Position numbers and translations under genes: made by a program. A stretch of 64,000 nt of DNA from Candidatus Scalindua japonica (GTDB taxonomy: Bacteria > Planctomycetota > Brocadiia > Brocadiales > Scalinduaceae), in NCBI RefSeq assembly GCF_002443295.1, contig NZ_BAOS01000028.1, forward strand, positions 310,001 to 374,000, given 5' to 3'. This document shows positions 35,637 through 44,646 of this stretch, piece by piece. Position 1 is the stretch's first letter, and every line of letters starts with the position of its first letter. The notes under the pieces are model-generated. The model saw only the letters and a list, made by a program, of their open reading frames with translations, did not search any database and was not told the origin of the DNA.

Positions 35637-35664
35637 TTGACAGTTTAACAAAAATAAATATTAT
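35637..35664 (+). promoter_or_regulatory. Candidate promoter for the carbamoylputrescine amidase gene
   Basis: TTGACA at 35637-35642 and TATTAT at 35659-35664 (five of six -10 match) are separated by 16 bases in the divergent gap between pruA and the amidase gene, 48 bases before the amidase ATG. Confidence 0.55.
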
Positions 35665-35711
35665 AGTATATTGTAACAAAACTGTTAGATAGATTAAGTA
35701 TAATTTTAGAA

Positions 35712-36593
35712 ATGATGCAGAAGGAAGAACCATACACAATAGCGCTTATACAGATGTTATGTTGCGGATCAAGAGAAGAAAATATGCAGCGTGCCAGGCA
35801 GCGAGTCGTTGAGGCGGCGGAGCAGGGAGCGCGTTTGATTTGCCTCCCGGAACTCTTTTGTTCAATCTATTTTTGCCAGCAGGAGGATACCCGTTATTTC
35901 GAGTTGGCTGAACCGATTCCAGGCTATACTACAGATTTTTTTTCACGGTTGGCAAAAACTGCTAATAGTGTACTGGTGGTTCCGGTCTTTGAGAGAAGCG
36001 AGACGGGTATATATTACAACAGCCTGGTTGTGATTAACCGGGATGGGGCTATAGCAGGGATGTACAGAAAAATGCATATTCCGAATGATCCACAATTCCA
36101 GGAAAAATATTATTTTACTCCCGGAGATCTTGGTTTTCAGGCTATTCAAACTCCTTTTGGAAAAATCGGTCCTATGATCTGCTGGGACCAATGGTTTCCG
36201 GAAGCGGCCCGCTTGTGCGCACTGGACGGAGCAAATGTATTGATATATCCAACTGCAATCGGCTGGCTTCCGGGAGAAAAGGAGGGGGAAAGCAAGGTAT
36301 ATCTGGATTCGTGGAAGACGGTTCAGCGAGGTCATGCGATTGCCAATGGAGTATATACGGCTACGGTAAATCGAGTTGGTGTAGAGCCTGACCAGTCCGG
36401 GAATTCCGAGATTGAGTTCTGGGGACACTCATTTATAGCTGATCCCAGAGGACGCATCATCTCCGAAGCATCAGGAGAAGAGGAGGAAATTATTTACGGA
36501 AGGATAGAACCTGAGCTTATTTTTGCAACACGCCAGACGTGGCCTTTCTTCAGGGATCGGCGCGTTGACGCATATCATAAAATTGTTGAGTGA
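35712..36593 (+). CDS. aguB: N-carbamoylputrescine amidase (nitrilase superfamily)
   Basis: Carbon-nitrogen hydrolase with the catalytic triad: Glu in ICLPELFC, Lys in YRKMHIP, Cys in MICWDQWFPEAARL. The sequence around PNDPQFQEKYYFTPGDLGF and IGWLPGEKE follows N-carbamoylputrescine amidases, which release putrescine, CO2 and ammonia in the agmatine route of polyamine synthesis. The length of 293 residues is typical. The usual partner, agmatine deiminase aguA, is not adjacent; a DUF364 gene follows 28 bases later. Confidence 0.88.
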   Translation: MMQKEEPYTIALIQMLCCGSREENMQRARQRVVEAAEQGARLICLPELFCSIYFCQQEDTRYFELAEPIPGYTTDFFSRLAKTANSVLVVPVFERSETGIYYNSLVVINRDGAIAGMYRKMHIPNDPQFQEKYYFTPGDLGFQAIQTPFGKIGPMICWDQWFPEAARLCALDGANVLIYPTAIGWLPGEKEGESKVYLDSWKTVQRGHAIANGVYTATVNRVGVEPDQSGNSEIEFWGHSFIADPRGRIISEASGEEEEIIYGRIEPELIFATRQTWPFFRDRRVDAYHKIVE

Positions 36594-36621
36594 TAACCTG
36601 ATTATAAAGGAGTAAATAAAG

Positions 36622-37476
36622 ATGCAGGATATAAAAAAAAGAAAAGATATTACGAGAGAATTGATAGGTTTTATTCAGGATTCCAACGTAATAAATCAAT
36701 TTAATATCAGACCATATAAAATCAGTATCGGCGTATTTTATACAGGCGTTGTTTTAAGCAGTGGTCACGCCGGAATGTCGTACACGCCGGTTCAGGAAAT
36801 ACCGGAGGCCGTATGTTGTCCGCGATCACACGCAAAGATGCCGGCGGCAGGGGAACTGCTTAACAAGGAAATAAGTGAGCTCATGGATTATGCGCTCGAT
36901 GACAATGCCCTTAAAGCAGCCGTTGGTATGGCAACTTTAAACGCACTCTCCGCAGTCCTGCTTGCAGATGATGATTGCAGGTATAAGACTTCCTCTTTTG
37001 GTAATGCTCTGGATCTCATTGAGATTACCAGTGAAGATACCGTTGCCATGGTGGGGGCTTTTCCTCCATTTATTAAAAGAATACAGGAGATTACAAATAA
37101 CCTTTATGTCATTGATAAAAATCCGAAGGTTGCCGTTAAGGGTGATACGGTTAAGATTGAATCGGCAGACCGACTGGAAGAGATAATACCTCAGGCAGAT
37201 ATTTTAGTTATTACGGGCGTCACGCTTGTAAATCACACCCTCGGCCCTATTCTGGACCTGGCTGAAAAAGCGAGTGAAATTGTTGTAGTAGGTCCCACCG
37301 CCAGCATTTACCCTGAACCTCTCTTTAAAAGAGGTGTGACAGTTATGGGTGGTGTAAGAATTACTGATGGAGCCAGGATGATACACCTCATCGGAGAGGC
37401 CGGTTCCGGATATGACTTTTTTTCAAATTGTGCTGATAAGATAATATTACGTAACGAAGCAGTTTCTGTAAGATAG
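36622..37476 (+). CDS. DUF364/DUF4213 putative heavy-metal-chelation protein
   Basis: The protein shows both parts of the family: an N-terminal DUF4213-like enolase-N fold (FYTGVVLSSGHAGMSYTPV, VGMATLNALSAVLL) and a C-terminal Rossmann-like DUF364 domain (MVGAFPPFIKRIQE, ILVITGVTLVNHTL, VVGPTASIYPEPLFKRGV). Family members are proposed, without firm proof, to bind metal or cofactor chelates. A good AAAGGAG lies 10 bases before ATG 36622. It follows the amidase closely, so co-transcription is likely. Confidence 0.82.
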   Translation: MQDIKKRKDITRELIGFIQDSNVINQFNIRPYKISIGVFYTGVVLSSGHAGMSYTPVQEIPEAVCCPRSHAKMPAAGELLNKEISELMDYALDDNALKAAVGMATLNALSAVLLADDDCRYKTSSFGNALDLIEITSEDTVAMVGAFPPFIKRIQEITNNLYVIDKNPKVAVKGDTVKIESADRLEEIIPQADILVITGVTLVNHTLGPILDLAEKASEIVVVGPTASIYPEPLFKRGVTVMGGVRITDGARMIHLIGEAGSGYDFFSNCADKIILRNEAVSVR

Positions 37477-37966
37477 TGCGTCAATATTTACATGAAGAAA
37501 TAAGATTTGACAGGAATAACATGATAATCAGATATTTACATACAGGTTGGGGGCCTTTCAAGTAGCCCGTATTTATCTTGAAAATCGGCAGGTTTTTAGA
37601 GTTTACGGTGTAGGAGAAATTACTCATGGCTTTAATCTGTTTTCACGACGGTTCAATATTAATTGTGGAGAACTGGGAGAACTCTGTTATTCCGGGAATG
37701 GAATGCTACAATACATCGCTAATGAAGGTGATTTGCCCGGACTTCATGCTCTTGGATTCGGAAAATAATAAGAAAAACACTTTCTTCCACCTATTGTAAA
37801 AAAGGTGGCATGGACAACATTGCTTATCCGTGTTCTTTACCTGCTCTCTTAAACAAAAGCACTAAAATCACAAATGTTATGGTATGTACCCCCTCCTAAC
37901 AAACGAGGGGCAAGGGGTGGTGGTTCTAAATTGATAAATTTTTCTAAACTAATTGGTCAATTACCT
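37477..37966. other. Intergenic gap with small hairpins
   Basis: A TTG-started frame (37547-37768) has no recognised relative and is not called. The inverted pair CCACCT/AGGTGG around 37788-37808 and CCCCTC/GAGGGG around 37892-37912 may act as terminators for the convergent transcripts on both sides. Nothing else is seen. Confidence 0.35.
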
Positions 37967-38626
37967 TCAGTCCAGTAGATCAAGTGCTTCTAACGGTCTA
38001 TTAAGTAACACCTTTGCTCCATTCTCTCGTAACTCTTTAGCTGATCGAAAACCCCAAAGTACTCCTACAGGAAACATCCCTGCTGATATAGACGTCTTCA
38101 TGTCAACTTCCGTATCACCAAGATAGAGAAAGTCTGAGGGGGGAATACCCAGTTTTTCTGCTATTTCCATGGCGCCTTTCGGATCAGGCTTTCTGGGTAC
38201 GTCATCACGCTGACCAAATACAACATCAAAGTTCCAATCAGGCAGGAAACCATCCATGCACTGTTTTGTATGTCTATGCGGTTTATTAGAAAGCACGGTA
38301 ATCTTTATTCCGCGGGTAGTAAGTGAATCCAAAAGCTCCGGTACTCCGTCATAGGCCCTGGTCTTCACATTCCAGTTCTGGCTATAGTCCTCCTGAAATG
38401 CTTTCAGGCACGGGTTGATAATCGTATCTATTCGTTTATCTTCAGGCAGTGCACCGATAATAGTGTTAATGGCCCCATTGCCCACAAGCTGGCGGTATAT
38501 ATCCATGTTGTGTATGGGAAACCCGTTTAGCTCTAATACACGGTTTATGGAATCGCCTATATCATCTATTGTATTAAGTAAAGTTCCATCAAGGTCAAAG
38601 AGTACTGCTTTATATGCCATTGCCAA
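37967..38626 (-). CDS. gph: Phosphoglycolate phosphatase-like HAD hydrolase
   Basis: HAD-superfamily phosphatase with motif I DLDGTLLNT, motif II TVLSNKPH, motif III Lys in RKPDPKG and motif IV LGDTEVDMKTSISAGM. The cap domain insertion between motif I and II and the total length of 219 residues are of the Gph type, which clears 2-phosphoglycolate; pyrophosphatase PpaX-like activity is also possible. It is a single minus-strand gene between convergent and divergent neighbours. Confidence 0.82.
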   Translation of the reverse strand: MAMAYKAVLFDLDGTLLNTIDDIGDSINRVLELNGFPIHNMDIYRQLVGNGAINTIIGALPEDKRIDTIINPCLKAFQEDYSQNWNVKTRAYDGVPELLDSLTTRGIKITVLSNKPHRHTKQCMDGFLPDWNFDVVFGQRDDVPRKPDPKGAMEIAEKLGIPPSDFLYLGDTEVDMKTSISAGMFPVGVLWGFRSAKELRENGAKVLLNRPLEALDLLD

Positions 38627-38856
38627 TCCTTCAATAAATCACAAATTTACTTTTGTTATGATGTTAGATTGTAATATATTTTTTGTGAGTTGTAAATTCT
38701 TTCAACTTATTTTATGTCAGATTAATATATTATTGTGTATCTTTTTAGATAAGCGTTTAAAAATATGTGAGGGAGTTATAGTAATTTGACTGTTTTTGAT
38801 GCTCACGCTACAATTTATAGGTCAGCGAGCTGAAATCTATAAACTTAACTCTGTAC

Positions 38857-38917
38857 TAATCAAAAGTTTTTTATTACTATGCAAAATAATCAGTTTTGCA
38901 TAGAATAATTTTGATTA
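38857..38917. repeat. Nested palindrome upstream of the DUF4126 gene
   Basis: Outer arms TAATCAAAA (38857-38865) and TTTTGATTA (38909-38917) enclose inner arms CTATGCAAAA (38877-38886) and TTTTGCATAG (38894-38903) around a seven-base loop. Both pairs are perfect. It lies about 70 bases upstream of the DUF4126 start, in a 361-base gap that is otherwise featureless. Confidence 0.7.
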
Positions 38918-38987
38918 AAGATGTCTGTTGTGTTACAAAAAAATTATTATGAATGCTTTAATTTATTAATAGAGGAGCAGGGACAAA

Positions 38988-39620
38988 ATGGAAATATTCA
39001 ATTCAATTGGGCTCTTGTTAGGAGGGTCGTGGGCTTCCGGGGTTAACCTGTATATGAGTATGGCCGGCTTAGGGATTGCCGGCAGGATGGAGTGGATTAA
39101 ACTTCCGGACAACCTGGATATTTTATCTAATCCAGCAGTTATTATTGTGTCCTTAACTCTTTTCGGAATTGAATTTATCGCGGACAAGGTCCCGTATATT
39201 GATTCGTTATGGGACTCCGTTCATACTTTTATTCGTCCTCTTGCAACATCCGCATTAGGATATACAGCCATGGCAGACTCTGGAATGATAATGCAGCTCC
39301 TCATTGCTTTCCTGACGGGTACCATCTCTCTGGAATCTCACCTGACAAAAGCCACAACCCGGGCGGTAATAAACGCATCTCCGGAACCCATTACCAATTC
39401 AGTTGCAAGTGTTACTGAGGACTTAACTGTAGCAGGGACATTATATCTAATTATATGCCATCCTGTAGTAGCTACAGTTTTAGTAACCATTTTCATCATA
39501 GTTGCCTTCTGGTTTTTAAAGAAAATGATAAAATATCTCAGAAAAGTTTTCAATTTTTCCGGCAGAAAGAAATTTCACGAAACAGAACTTGAAACAGGAA
39601 ATATGTTGTCTGGCAAATAG
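38988..39620 (+). CDS. DUF4126 multi-pass membrane protein
   Basis: GAGGAG precedes ATG 38988 at good distance. The 210-residue protein starts with a Gly-rich membrane segment (SIGLLLGGSWASGVNLYMSM), followed by further hydrophobic stretches (PAVIIVSLTLFGIEFIADKV, MIMQLLIAFLTGTISL, YLIICHPVVATVLVTIFIIV) and a basic cytoplasmic tail. The SWASGVNLY and FADKVPYIDSLWDSVHTFIRP-like segment (here IADKVPYIDSLWDSVHTF) are typical of DUF4126. The role of the family is unknown. Confidence 0.82.
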   Translation: MEIFNSIGLLLGGSWASGVNLYMSMAGLGIAGRMEWIKLPDNLDILSNPAVIIVSLTLFGIEFIADKVPYIDSLWDSVHTFIRPLATSALGYTAMADSGMIMQLLIAFLTGTISLESHLTKATTRAVINASPEPITNSVASVTEDLTVAGTLYLIICHPVVATVLVTIFIIVAFWFLKKMIKYLRKVFNFSGRKKFHETELETGNMLSGK

Positions 39621-39815
39621 CCTTAAGGTCTGGCATCTATTGATCATAGATTTCCATGGTAAAAAACTAACCCTAAATTCAAGTAATAGCCGAACCAGTA
39701 ATAATTAGCTTTTTATTATCCATGCAGGGTATGACAATATTTTCAAATTTTACCATTTCATTCAATAGTGTCGGCAAATTCCCTTTCTTTTTCATTCGAA
39801 CAATTATTTTTCCAG

Positions 39816-40952
39816 ATGAATAAATCACTGAACATATTGACACTGGAACCCTATTATGGTGGCAGCCACAAGGCGTTCCTGGATGGTTGGGGTCAATACA
39901 GCCGTCACGAATGGACAATACTAAGTCTGCCTCCCTGGAAATGGAAATGGCGTATGCGTCATTCAGCCATAACCCTGGCCAGCGAAACAGAGGAGCAAAT
40001 ACGAGGAGGAGGAGAATGGGACATCATATTCTGCTCAGATATGCTTAATCTTGCAGAGTATTTAGGCCTGATACCACAGGCTATACAAAAACTTCCATCC
40101 GTTGTCTATTTTCATGAGAATCAACTGACATATCCGGTTGCACATCCACAGGAATTTGATTTTCATTATGTGCTGACGAATCTAATAACGGCCCTGGCTG
40201 CCACAGAGGTGTGGTTCAATTCCCTATATCATCAGAATATTTTCCTGGAAGAACTCAAAGACTTCCTTAAGCGTATGCCCGATTTTCAACCAATCGAAAG
40301 CGTTGAGGATATTCGAAACAAATCTCTTGTCTGCCATCCGGGAATCCATCAGCTTCCAAAGAGAGGGAAAAGAGCACCTGGCCCTATGCGCATTGTGTGG
40401 GCGGCAAGGTGGGAACACGACAAAAATCCAGAACTCTTTTTTGATGCACTTCGGATTCTGAAAACGAAGAAAATTGAATTCAGGATCAGCGTTATGGGAG
40501 AACAGTTCAGGCAGTTTCCCGATGTCTTTACCACTGCCAGGCAGGAGTTTTCTGACCATATTGATCGTTGGGGATATCAGAAGGCGCGACAGGACTATGA
40601 TGATGCACTTTTAGAGGCAGACGTTTTCGTGTCTACCGCAGATCACGAATTCTTTGGATTCAGTGTGCTTGAGGGAGCAGCGGCAGGGGCATTCCCCCTG
40701 GTTCCTGAAAAGCTTTCATATCCCGAAACACTTGAACGTGATGCAGGTAATGAAGACTTCTACTTTAAAGGTGACGCAGATCAATTGGCTAAACGATTGG
40801 TATACTTGTCAGAGAAAATTGGAAATAATAACCTGTGGGATGGCGAACCTGACCGTGCAGTTCGAATTGTAGAAAAATTATTCTGGAAGACAAAAACTAA
40901 CTTGATGGACAATGAATTGGTTAGAATAATAAAGGAAAAAGAGAAAGGTTAA
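39816..40952 (+). CDS. DUF3524 glycosyltransferase, tRNA-queuosine mannosyltransferase (QTMAN)-like
   Basis: The N-terminal ~170 residues match the DUF3524 domain of the GTDC1/QTMAN family: LEPYYGGSHKAFLDGW, LPPWKWKWRMRHSAI, IIFCSDMLNLAEYLGL, YFHENQLTYPV and NSLYHQNIFLEEL. The C-terminal half is a GT4-type glycosyltransferase (RIVWAARWEHDKNPELFF, STADHEFFGFSVLEGAAAG). The eukaryotic member mannosylates queuosine in tRNA-Asp. The start ATG 39816 gives the conserved LNILTLEPYYGG N-terminus; an earlier GTG (39768) adds only non-homologous residues. QueA is encoded in the same window. Confidence 0.83.
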   Translation: MNKSLNILTLEPYYGGSHKAFLDGWGQYSRHEWTILSLPPWKWKWRMRHSAITLASETEEQIRGGGEWDIIFCSDMLNLAEYLGLIPQAIQKLPSVVYFHENQLTYPVAHPQEFDFHYVLTNLITALAATEVWFNSLYHQNIFLEELKDFLKRMPDFQPIESVEDIRNKSLVCHPGIHQLPKRGKRAPGPMRIVWAARWEHDKNPELFFDALRILKTKKIEFRISVMGEQFRQFPDVFTTARQEFSDHIDRWGYQKARQDYDDALLEADVFVSTADHEFFGFSVLEGAAAGAFPLVPEKLSYPETLERDAGNEDFYFKGDADQLAKRLVYLSEKIGNNNLWDGEPDRAVRIVEKLFWKTKTNLMDNELVRIIKEKEKG

Positions 40953-41195
40953 TCACCAGAATACTCAAAGGAACACAAACAGGTAAGCAAAAGCAGTTAA
41001 AGGTTTGACAGGCTCTATTCTTTTACTCCAATATTCAACTTTTGTCTGTTACACGATAACAAATAACGGCTGCTGCTTGTCTGGATGAATCTGTTTGCCA
41101 GCCTGACAATGTGTTCTGGCGGGGACAGGGGAAATAACCCCTTGCCCCTTCTGAACAAGAATTATTCCGTTTAAGTTTAACAGAAGTATGGTTTT
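40953..41195. other. Convergent intergenic gap
   Basis: The gap contains a GC-richer patch with short inverted pairs (AGGGGAAATAACCCCT around 41127-41142) that could terminate the convergent glycosyltransferase and rluA transcripts. No gene is seen. Confidence 0.35.
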
Positions 41196-41870
41196 TTAAA
41201 AGGAGTTGTTTGTGCTGGAAAAGGTCATACGACTGTTTTCTGCCGGATGGTTGATAATCAGTTCTTTTGCGTGGAGACACAGACGTTCTGCCATTGAGTG
41301 CGCAGCCTCATGCGCGTAAAGTTCATCTCCAAGGATAGGGTGTCCCATGGCCTGCATATGTACGCGTAGCTGGTGTGTACGTCCTGTAACAGGAGACAGC
41401 TCTAGAAGAGAACTGTCTTCAAACCGTTCTTGAATTTTCCACCGGGTAACTGCCTTCTTCCCCAATTGGTGATCAACTATCTGAAGGGGCCTTCGTTCCC
41501 AATCACAGCGTATTGGCAGGTCGATCATTCCTGATGTATTATCAGGCTGGCAAAATATCTTTGCGATATAGGTTTTTTCCGTTTCACGGTTTTCAAACTG
41601 ACGGCCCAGTTTCCGCTGTGATTCATGGTTTTGTGCAATAACCATAATGCCTGAAGTGGAGAAATCCAACCTGTGAACAATACGTGCTTCAGGTGAAAAT
41701 TTCTGAATGCGGTGAATGAGACAGTCCTGTTTATCAGGAGTTTTTCCCGGTACTGACAGCATATTTGCCGGTTTGTCCACAACGATGATGTGTTCATCGC
41801 TATAGATATATTCAATATCACCTATTGGTGGTGGCAAATCTGCGTGTGTTATATTAAATATATAAGGCAT
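41196..41870 (-). CDS. rluA: RluA-family pseudouridine synthase
   Basis: The catalytic Asp is in the signature IVHRLDFSTSGIMVIA. Other family segments are DEHIIVVDKPANMLSVPG, ARIVHRL and PVTGRTHQLRVHMQAMGHPILGD. The absence of an S4 domain and the length of 224 residues place it with RluA itself, which modifies 23S rRNA U746 and tRNA U32, rather than RluC/RluD. Confidence 0.88.
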   Translation of the reverse strand: MPYIFNITHADLPPPIGDIEYIYSDEHIIVVDKPANMLSVPGKTPDKQDCLIHRIQKFSPEARIVHRLDFSTSGIMVIAQNHESQRKLGRQFENRETEKTYIAKIFCQPDNTSGMIDLPIRCDWERRPLQIVDHQLGKKAVTRWKIQERFEDSSLLELSPVTGRTHQLRVHMQAMGHPILGDELYAHEAAHSMAERLCLHAKELIINHPAENSRMTFSSTNNSF

Positions 41871-41984
41871 TGTTTTTCTCGAACCCTAAGTTCATAAAAT
41901 ATATAATCAATTTCTTTTGCGAGGGGTTTCTGTATTGGAGGTCTCTCGAAAGAGAGATCTGTCGTTAAGCAGGAGAGTCATGGT

Positions 41985-42797
41985 CTAGTCAGGATTATAC
42001 GCCCATGCCGGTACATTAAAATTGCCTTTTGTATTTATTACTTTGTCAAACTCTCCATCACCATCATCATCAATGATCACATAATCGACCGGCCTCTCTC
42101 TGTCACTGTCAATACCATAAGAATATATCTTGTCCTTAACGGACAGTTCCTGGATACGTCCGCCGTCTTGTGTTAAATATATTCTGAGCCTCGATTCCCT
42201 GTCAGGCTTTTTCCTGTTGACACTTATTTTCCGGTTAACAACTATTTCCAATTTACTTGTATCAGGGACCTCATATATATTCAACTTGCCGGCAAGGTGC
42301 TTAATCCATTTTTTTGTACCCGCGTGGTCTGGTCTCTTTTCAGCGCTTTTTAATAAGTGTTTAAATGATTCAGGTAATTCTTTATTATGATAATAAGCAA
42401 TGCCTAAATTATATTGAATTGGCGGTAAAGGTACGTTTTGTGCTAATTCTATTGCACGCTTGTATGTCTTAATCGCATCCTTAAACCTCCCTTTGCATTT
42501 ATAAGCTAATCCAAGGCTGCTAAAGAATAAGATACTATTATTGCCCTGGTTGTTTTTATACGGTTCAAGCATGTTTATGACTTCGTCCGGAAAGTCATTT
42601 GGATTTAGCTTTACCGAACGAAGCCCAAGAGCCTTATAATCAATAGTCCCTGCCTTTATTACATCCACATTATCCGGATCTGTATTCTTTTTATACGAAT
42701 GTTCCTGTTCGGGCCCTGTTTTCGTGGTCATTTCTGCCCATACAGACGGGTTAGAGAGTAGCAGGATTAATGTAAGAACGAAGATTGTTTTTTTCAT
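41985..42797 (-). CDS. Exported TPR protein
   Basis: A signal peptide (FVLTLILLLSNPSVWA) leads a 270-residue periplasmic protein. Residues ~70-165 hold TPR-like repeats (SILFFSSLGLAYKCKGRFKD, PPIQYNLGIAYYHNKELPES), and the C-terminal part contains an acidic EF-hand-like loop (DYVIIDDDGDGEFDKVI) that may bind calcium. It is two bases downstream of the M48 protease gene, so the two are likely co-translated and act together in the envelope. Confidence 0.78.
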   Translation of the reverse strand: MKKTIFVLTLILLLSNPSVWAEMTTKTGPEQEHSYKKNTDPDNVDVIKAGTIDYKALGLRSVKLNPNDFPDEVINMLEPYKNNQGNNSILFFSSLGLAYKCKGRFKDAIKTYKRAIELAQNVPLPPIQYNLGIAYYHNKELPESFKHLLKSAEKRPDHAGTKKWIKHLAGKLNIYEVPDTSKLEIVVNRKISVNRKKPDRESRLRIYLTQDGGRIQELSVKDKIYSYGIDSDRERPVDYVIIDDDGDGEFDKVINTKGNFNVPAWAYNPD

Positions 42798-42799
42798 GA

Positions 42800-44353
42800 T
42801 TATTCTGTCACATCAGCTCTTATCACATTTACTCTCATATACCTTAATATATTAGTGTTCTCAACAGGCCCAAGTCCGGTTTCAATAATAGTTGATTTAC
42901 CGGGAGAGAGAATATTGCTCACATCTTTAACTATTTCCATTACTTTGCCCTGTGTGTCCGGGTACAGTATCTTCACTTTCACGTTTTGAACCGCTATTGG
43001 AGTTGGATTGGCAACCATGATAACGACATATCGTTTCTGAGTAAGGTTGATACGTGTCTTTATGTAGTTGTTCGGTTGCTGACGCATGTCCAGTCTTATA
43101 AATGACTGCTCTGCCTGTCTGCCCACTTCTGAATTGGATGAGGAAGCGATTTTAAAATATTGCAACGCCTCCTGCTGATTTCCCTGTGCCAGAGACATGT
43201 TTCCCAGGGCATTCATAGCTGTAGCAGTGGGAAGCAGTTTTGTGCTTTTTTCCAGGTCAGTGCGTGCTCCATGCTGGTCCCCCAGTTTCTGCTTACTTAA
43301 CCCGCGTTGTACAAAGAAATAGAAGAATTCATTGTTAAGCTCTACTGCCTTGTTGTAGCTTTTCAAGGCATTCTGGTATTGCTGCTGTTTCATGTTTATA
43401 TCTCCCACCAATGCGTGGAATTGACCCTCTTTTGGTTCACCGCTGATTGCCTTTTTAGCAAGAGCCAGAGCTTCTCCGGTTTTCCCTTTGCTGAGCGCTT
43501 TAATACCATTGTCGTATGCCTCGTATGCGTTCCTGGTTTTCATAATGTAAGCAATTTTTTTCTGGAAACGCTGAACTCCCAGTTCACCACCCTCCGGCAG
43601 GGTTTTGGCAGTTACGCGATTTACATCGATACGTTCCTGAGACGGTGGGTGGCTGGAAAACAGGCCTGACAACCAGTCGGTCTCTCTTCCCGCTTCTTCA
43701 GATAATCGTAAAAATGTTTCCTGCACACTTATAGCAGCTTTTGGGTCATAACCTGCACGTGACATATATTTCATGCCGTATAGATCTGATTCCAGTTCCG
43801 CGTTTCGTCCGTATTTCTGGTTAATAAGACCGGCTGCAATTTGAGATCCCTGAACAGCAAGGTTTGCATAACCGCTTCCCTGTGAAGCTATACCGGCTAA
43901 TGCGACTGCACCCTGCAGAAAGATTCCTCGTTCCATACCCTTTGCTCCGTGTCGAGCTGCTGCGTGTACTATTTCGTGTCCCAAGACCGCTGCCAGTTCA
44001 GCTTCATTTTTTAACTCTGTTAATAATCCCCGATTTATTGCTATTTTTCCTCCCGGCAATGCCCAGGCATTTGGTATAGAATTATTAAGGACTGCAAATT
44101 CATACGGAAGCTTGCGGTCACTGACTGCAGCCAGTCTTTGCCCCACTCCACTTACATATTCAGTTAACTCCTTATCGATTGTATAGTCTCCTCCTTCCAT
44201 TTGGCGGCTGGGTATGTATTGTTGTTTACCTATCTCAAGCTCAGAAGATGTTGGTACCAATCCCAGTTCACGTTTACCGGTAACAGGATTAGTAGCGCAT
44301 CCATACAATGTAACTGAACACAATGTTACTATGATAAATAGTTTTCGCATCAT
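42800..44353 (-). CDS. M48-family metalloprotease lipoprotein with TPR tail (BepA-like)
   Basis: The N-terminus is a lipoprotein signal with lipobox LYGC (Cys19). The zinc site HEIVHAAARHG at about residue 125 and the downstream third ligand Glu in AELESDLYGMKYM define an M48 peptidase. From about residue 300 there are TPR repeats (FHALVGDINMKQQQYQNALK, AMNALGNMSLAQGNQQEALQ). This architecture is that of periplasmic BepA/LoiP-type proteases that act in outer-membrane protein assembly. 517 residues, followed by the TPR gene in one operon. Confidence 0.9.
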   Translation of the reverse strand: MMRKLFIIVTLCSVTLYGCATNPVTGKRELGLVPTSSELEIGKQQYIPSRQMEGGDYTIDKELTEYVSGVGQRLAAVSDRKLPYEFAVLNNSIPNAWALPGGKIAINRGLLTELKNEAELAAVLGHEIVHAAARHGAKGMERGIFLQGAVALAGIASQGSGYANLAVQGSQIAAGLINQKYGRNAELESDLYGMKYMSRAGYDPKAAISVQETFLRLSEEAGRETDWLSGLFSSHPPSQERIDVNRVTAKTLPEGGELGVQRFQKKIAYIMKTRNAYEAYDNGIKALSKGKTGEALALAKKAISGEPKEGQFHALVGDINMKQQQYQNALKSYNKAVELNNEFFYFFVQRGLSKQKLGDQHGARTDLEKSTKLLPTATAMNALGNMSLAQGNQQEALQYFKIASSSNSEVGRQAEQSFIRLDMRQQPNNYIKTRINLTQKRYVVIMVANPTPIAVQNVKVKILYPDTQGKVMEIVKDVSNILSPGKSTIIETGLGPVENTNILRYMRVNVIRADVTE

Positions 44354-44493
44354 GGTTTTACACCTCCATTAATGTAATGATCAGGATAGTTGCGTTTATT
44401 TGCTCTGCAACACAAATGGACAATTGAAAACAAACTGTTTTATTGTTGCAGCCTTTCAGCTCTGGTATTTAAAAAAATTCTTTTAGATTGTCA

Positions 44494-44547
44494 AAGGCAA
44501 AGTAATGGGTACAGAAAATGTTATTAATTTGGTTGCGGCTTTGCCTT
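44494..44547. repeat. Inverted repeat in the divergent M48 / mltA gap
   Basis: AAGGCAAAG (44494-44502) and CTTTGCCTT (44539-44547) are perfect inverted arms 36 bases apart, in the 227-base divergent region. This could be an operator for either gene or a hairpin in the mltA leader. Confidence 0.4.
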
Positions 44548-44646
44548 ACTATGGTAATATACTAATTACATTATGACATTTTGTCCAATATCAAACAAGG
44601 AGAGATTTTAGTCCTTACATTTTTCAGGAAAGTGAGCAATTGGTTT

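Noticed and set aside
35943-36428. 161-codon minus-strand frame opposite the carbamoylputrescine amidase
   Set aside because: Antisense shadow; the plus strand has the full catalytic triad and family length.
37547-37768. 73-codon TTG-started frame after the DUF364 gene
   Set aside because: No ribosome site, no family resemblance, and it lies in a gap with hairpins; a gene relic is possible but not supportable.
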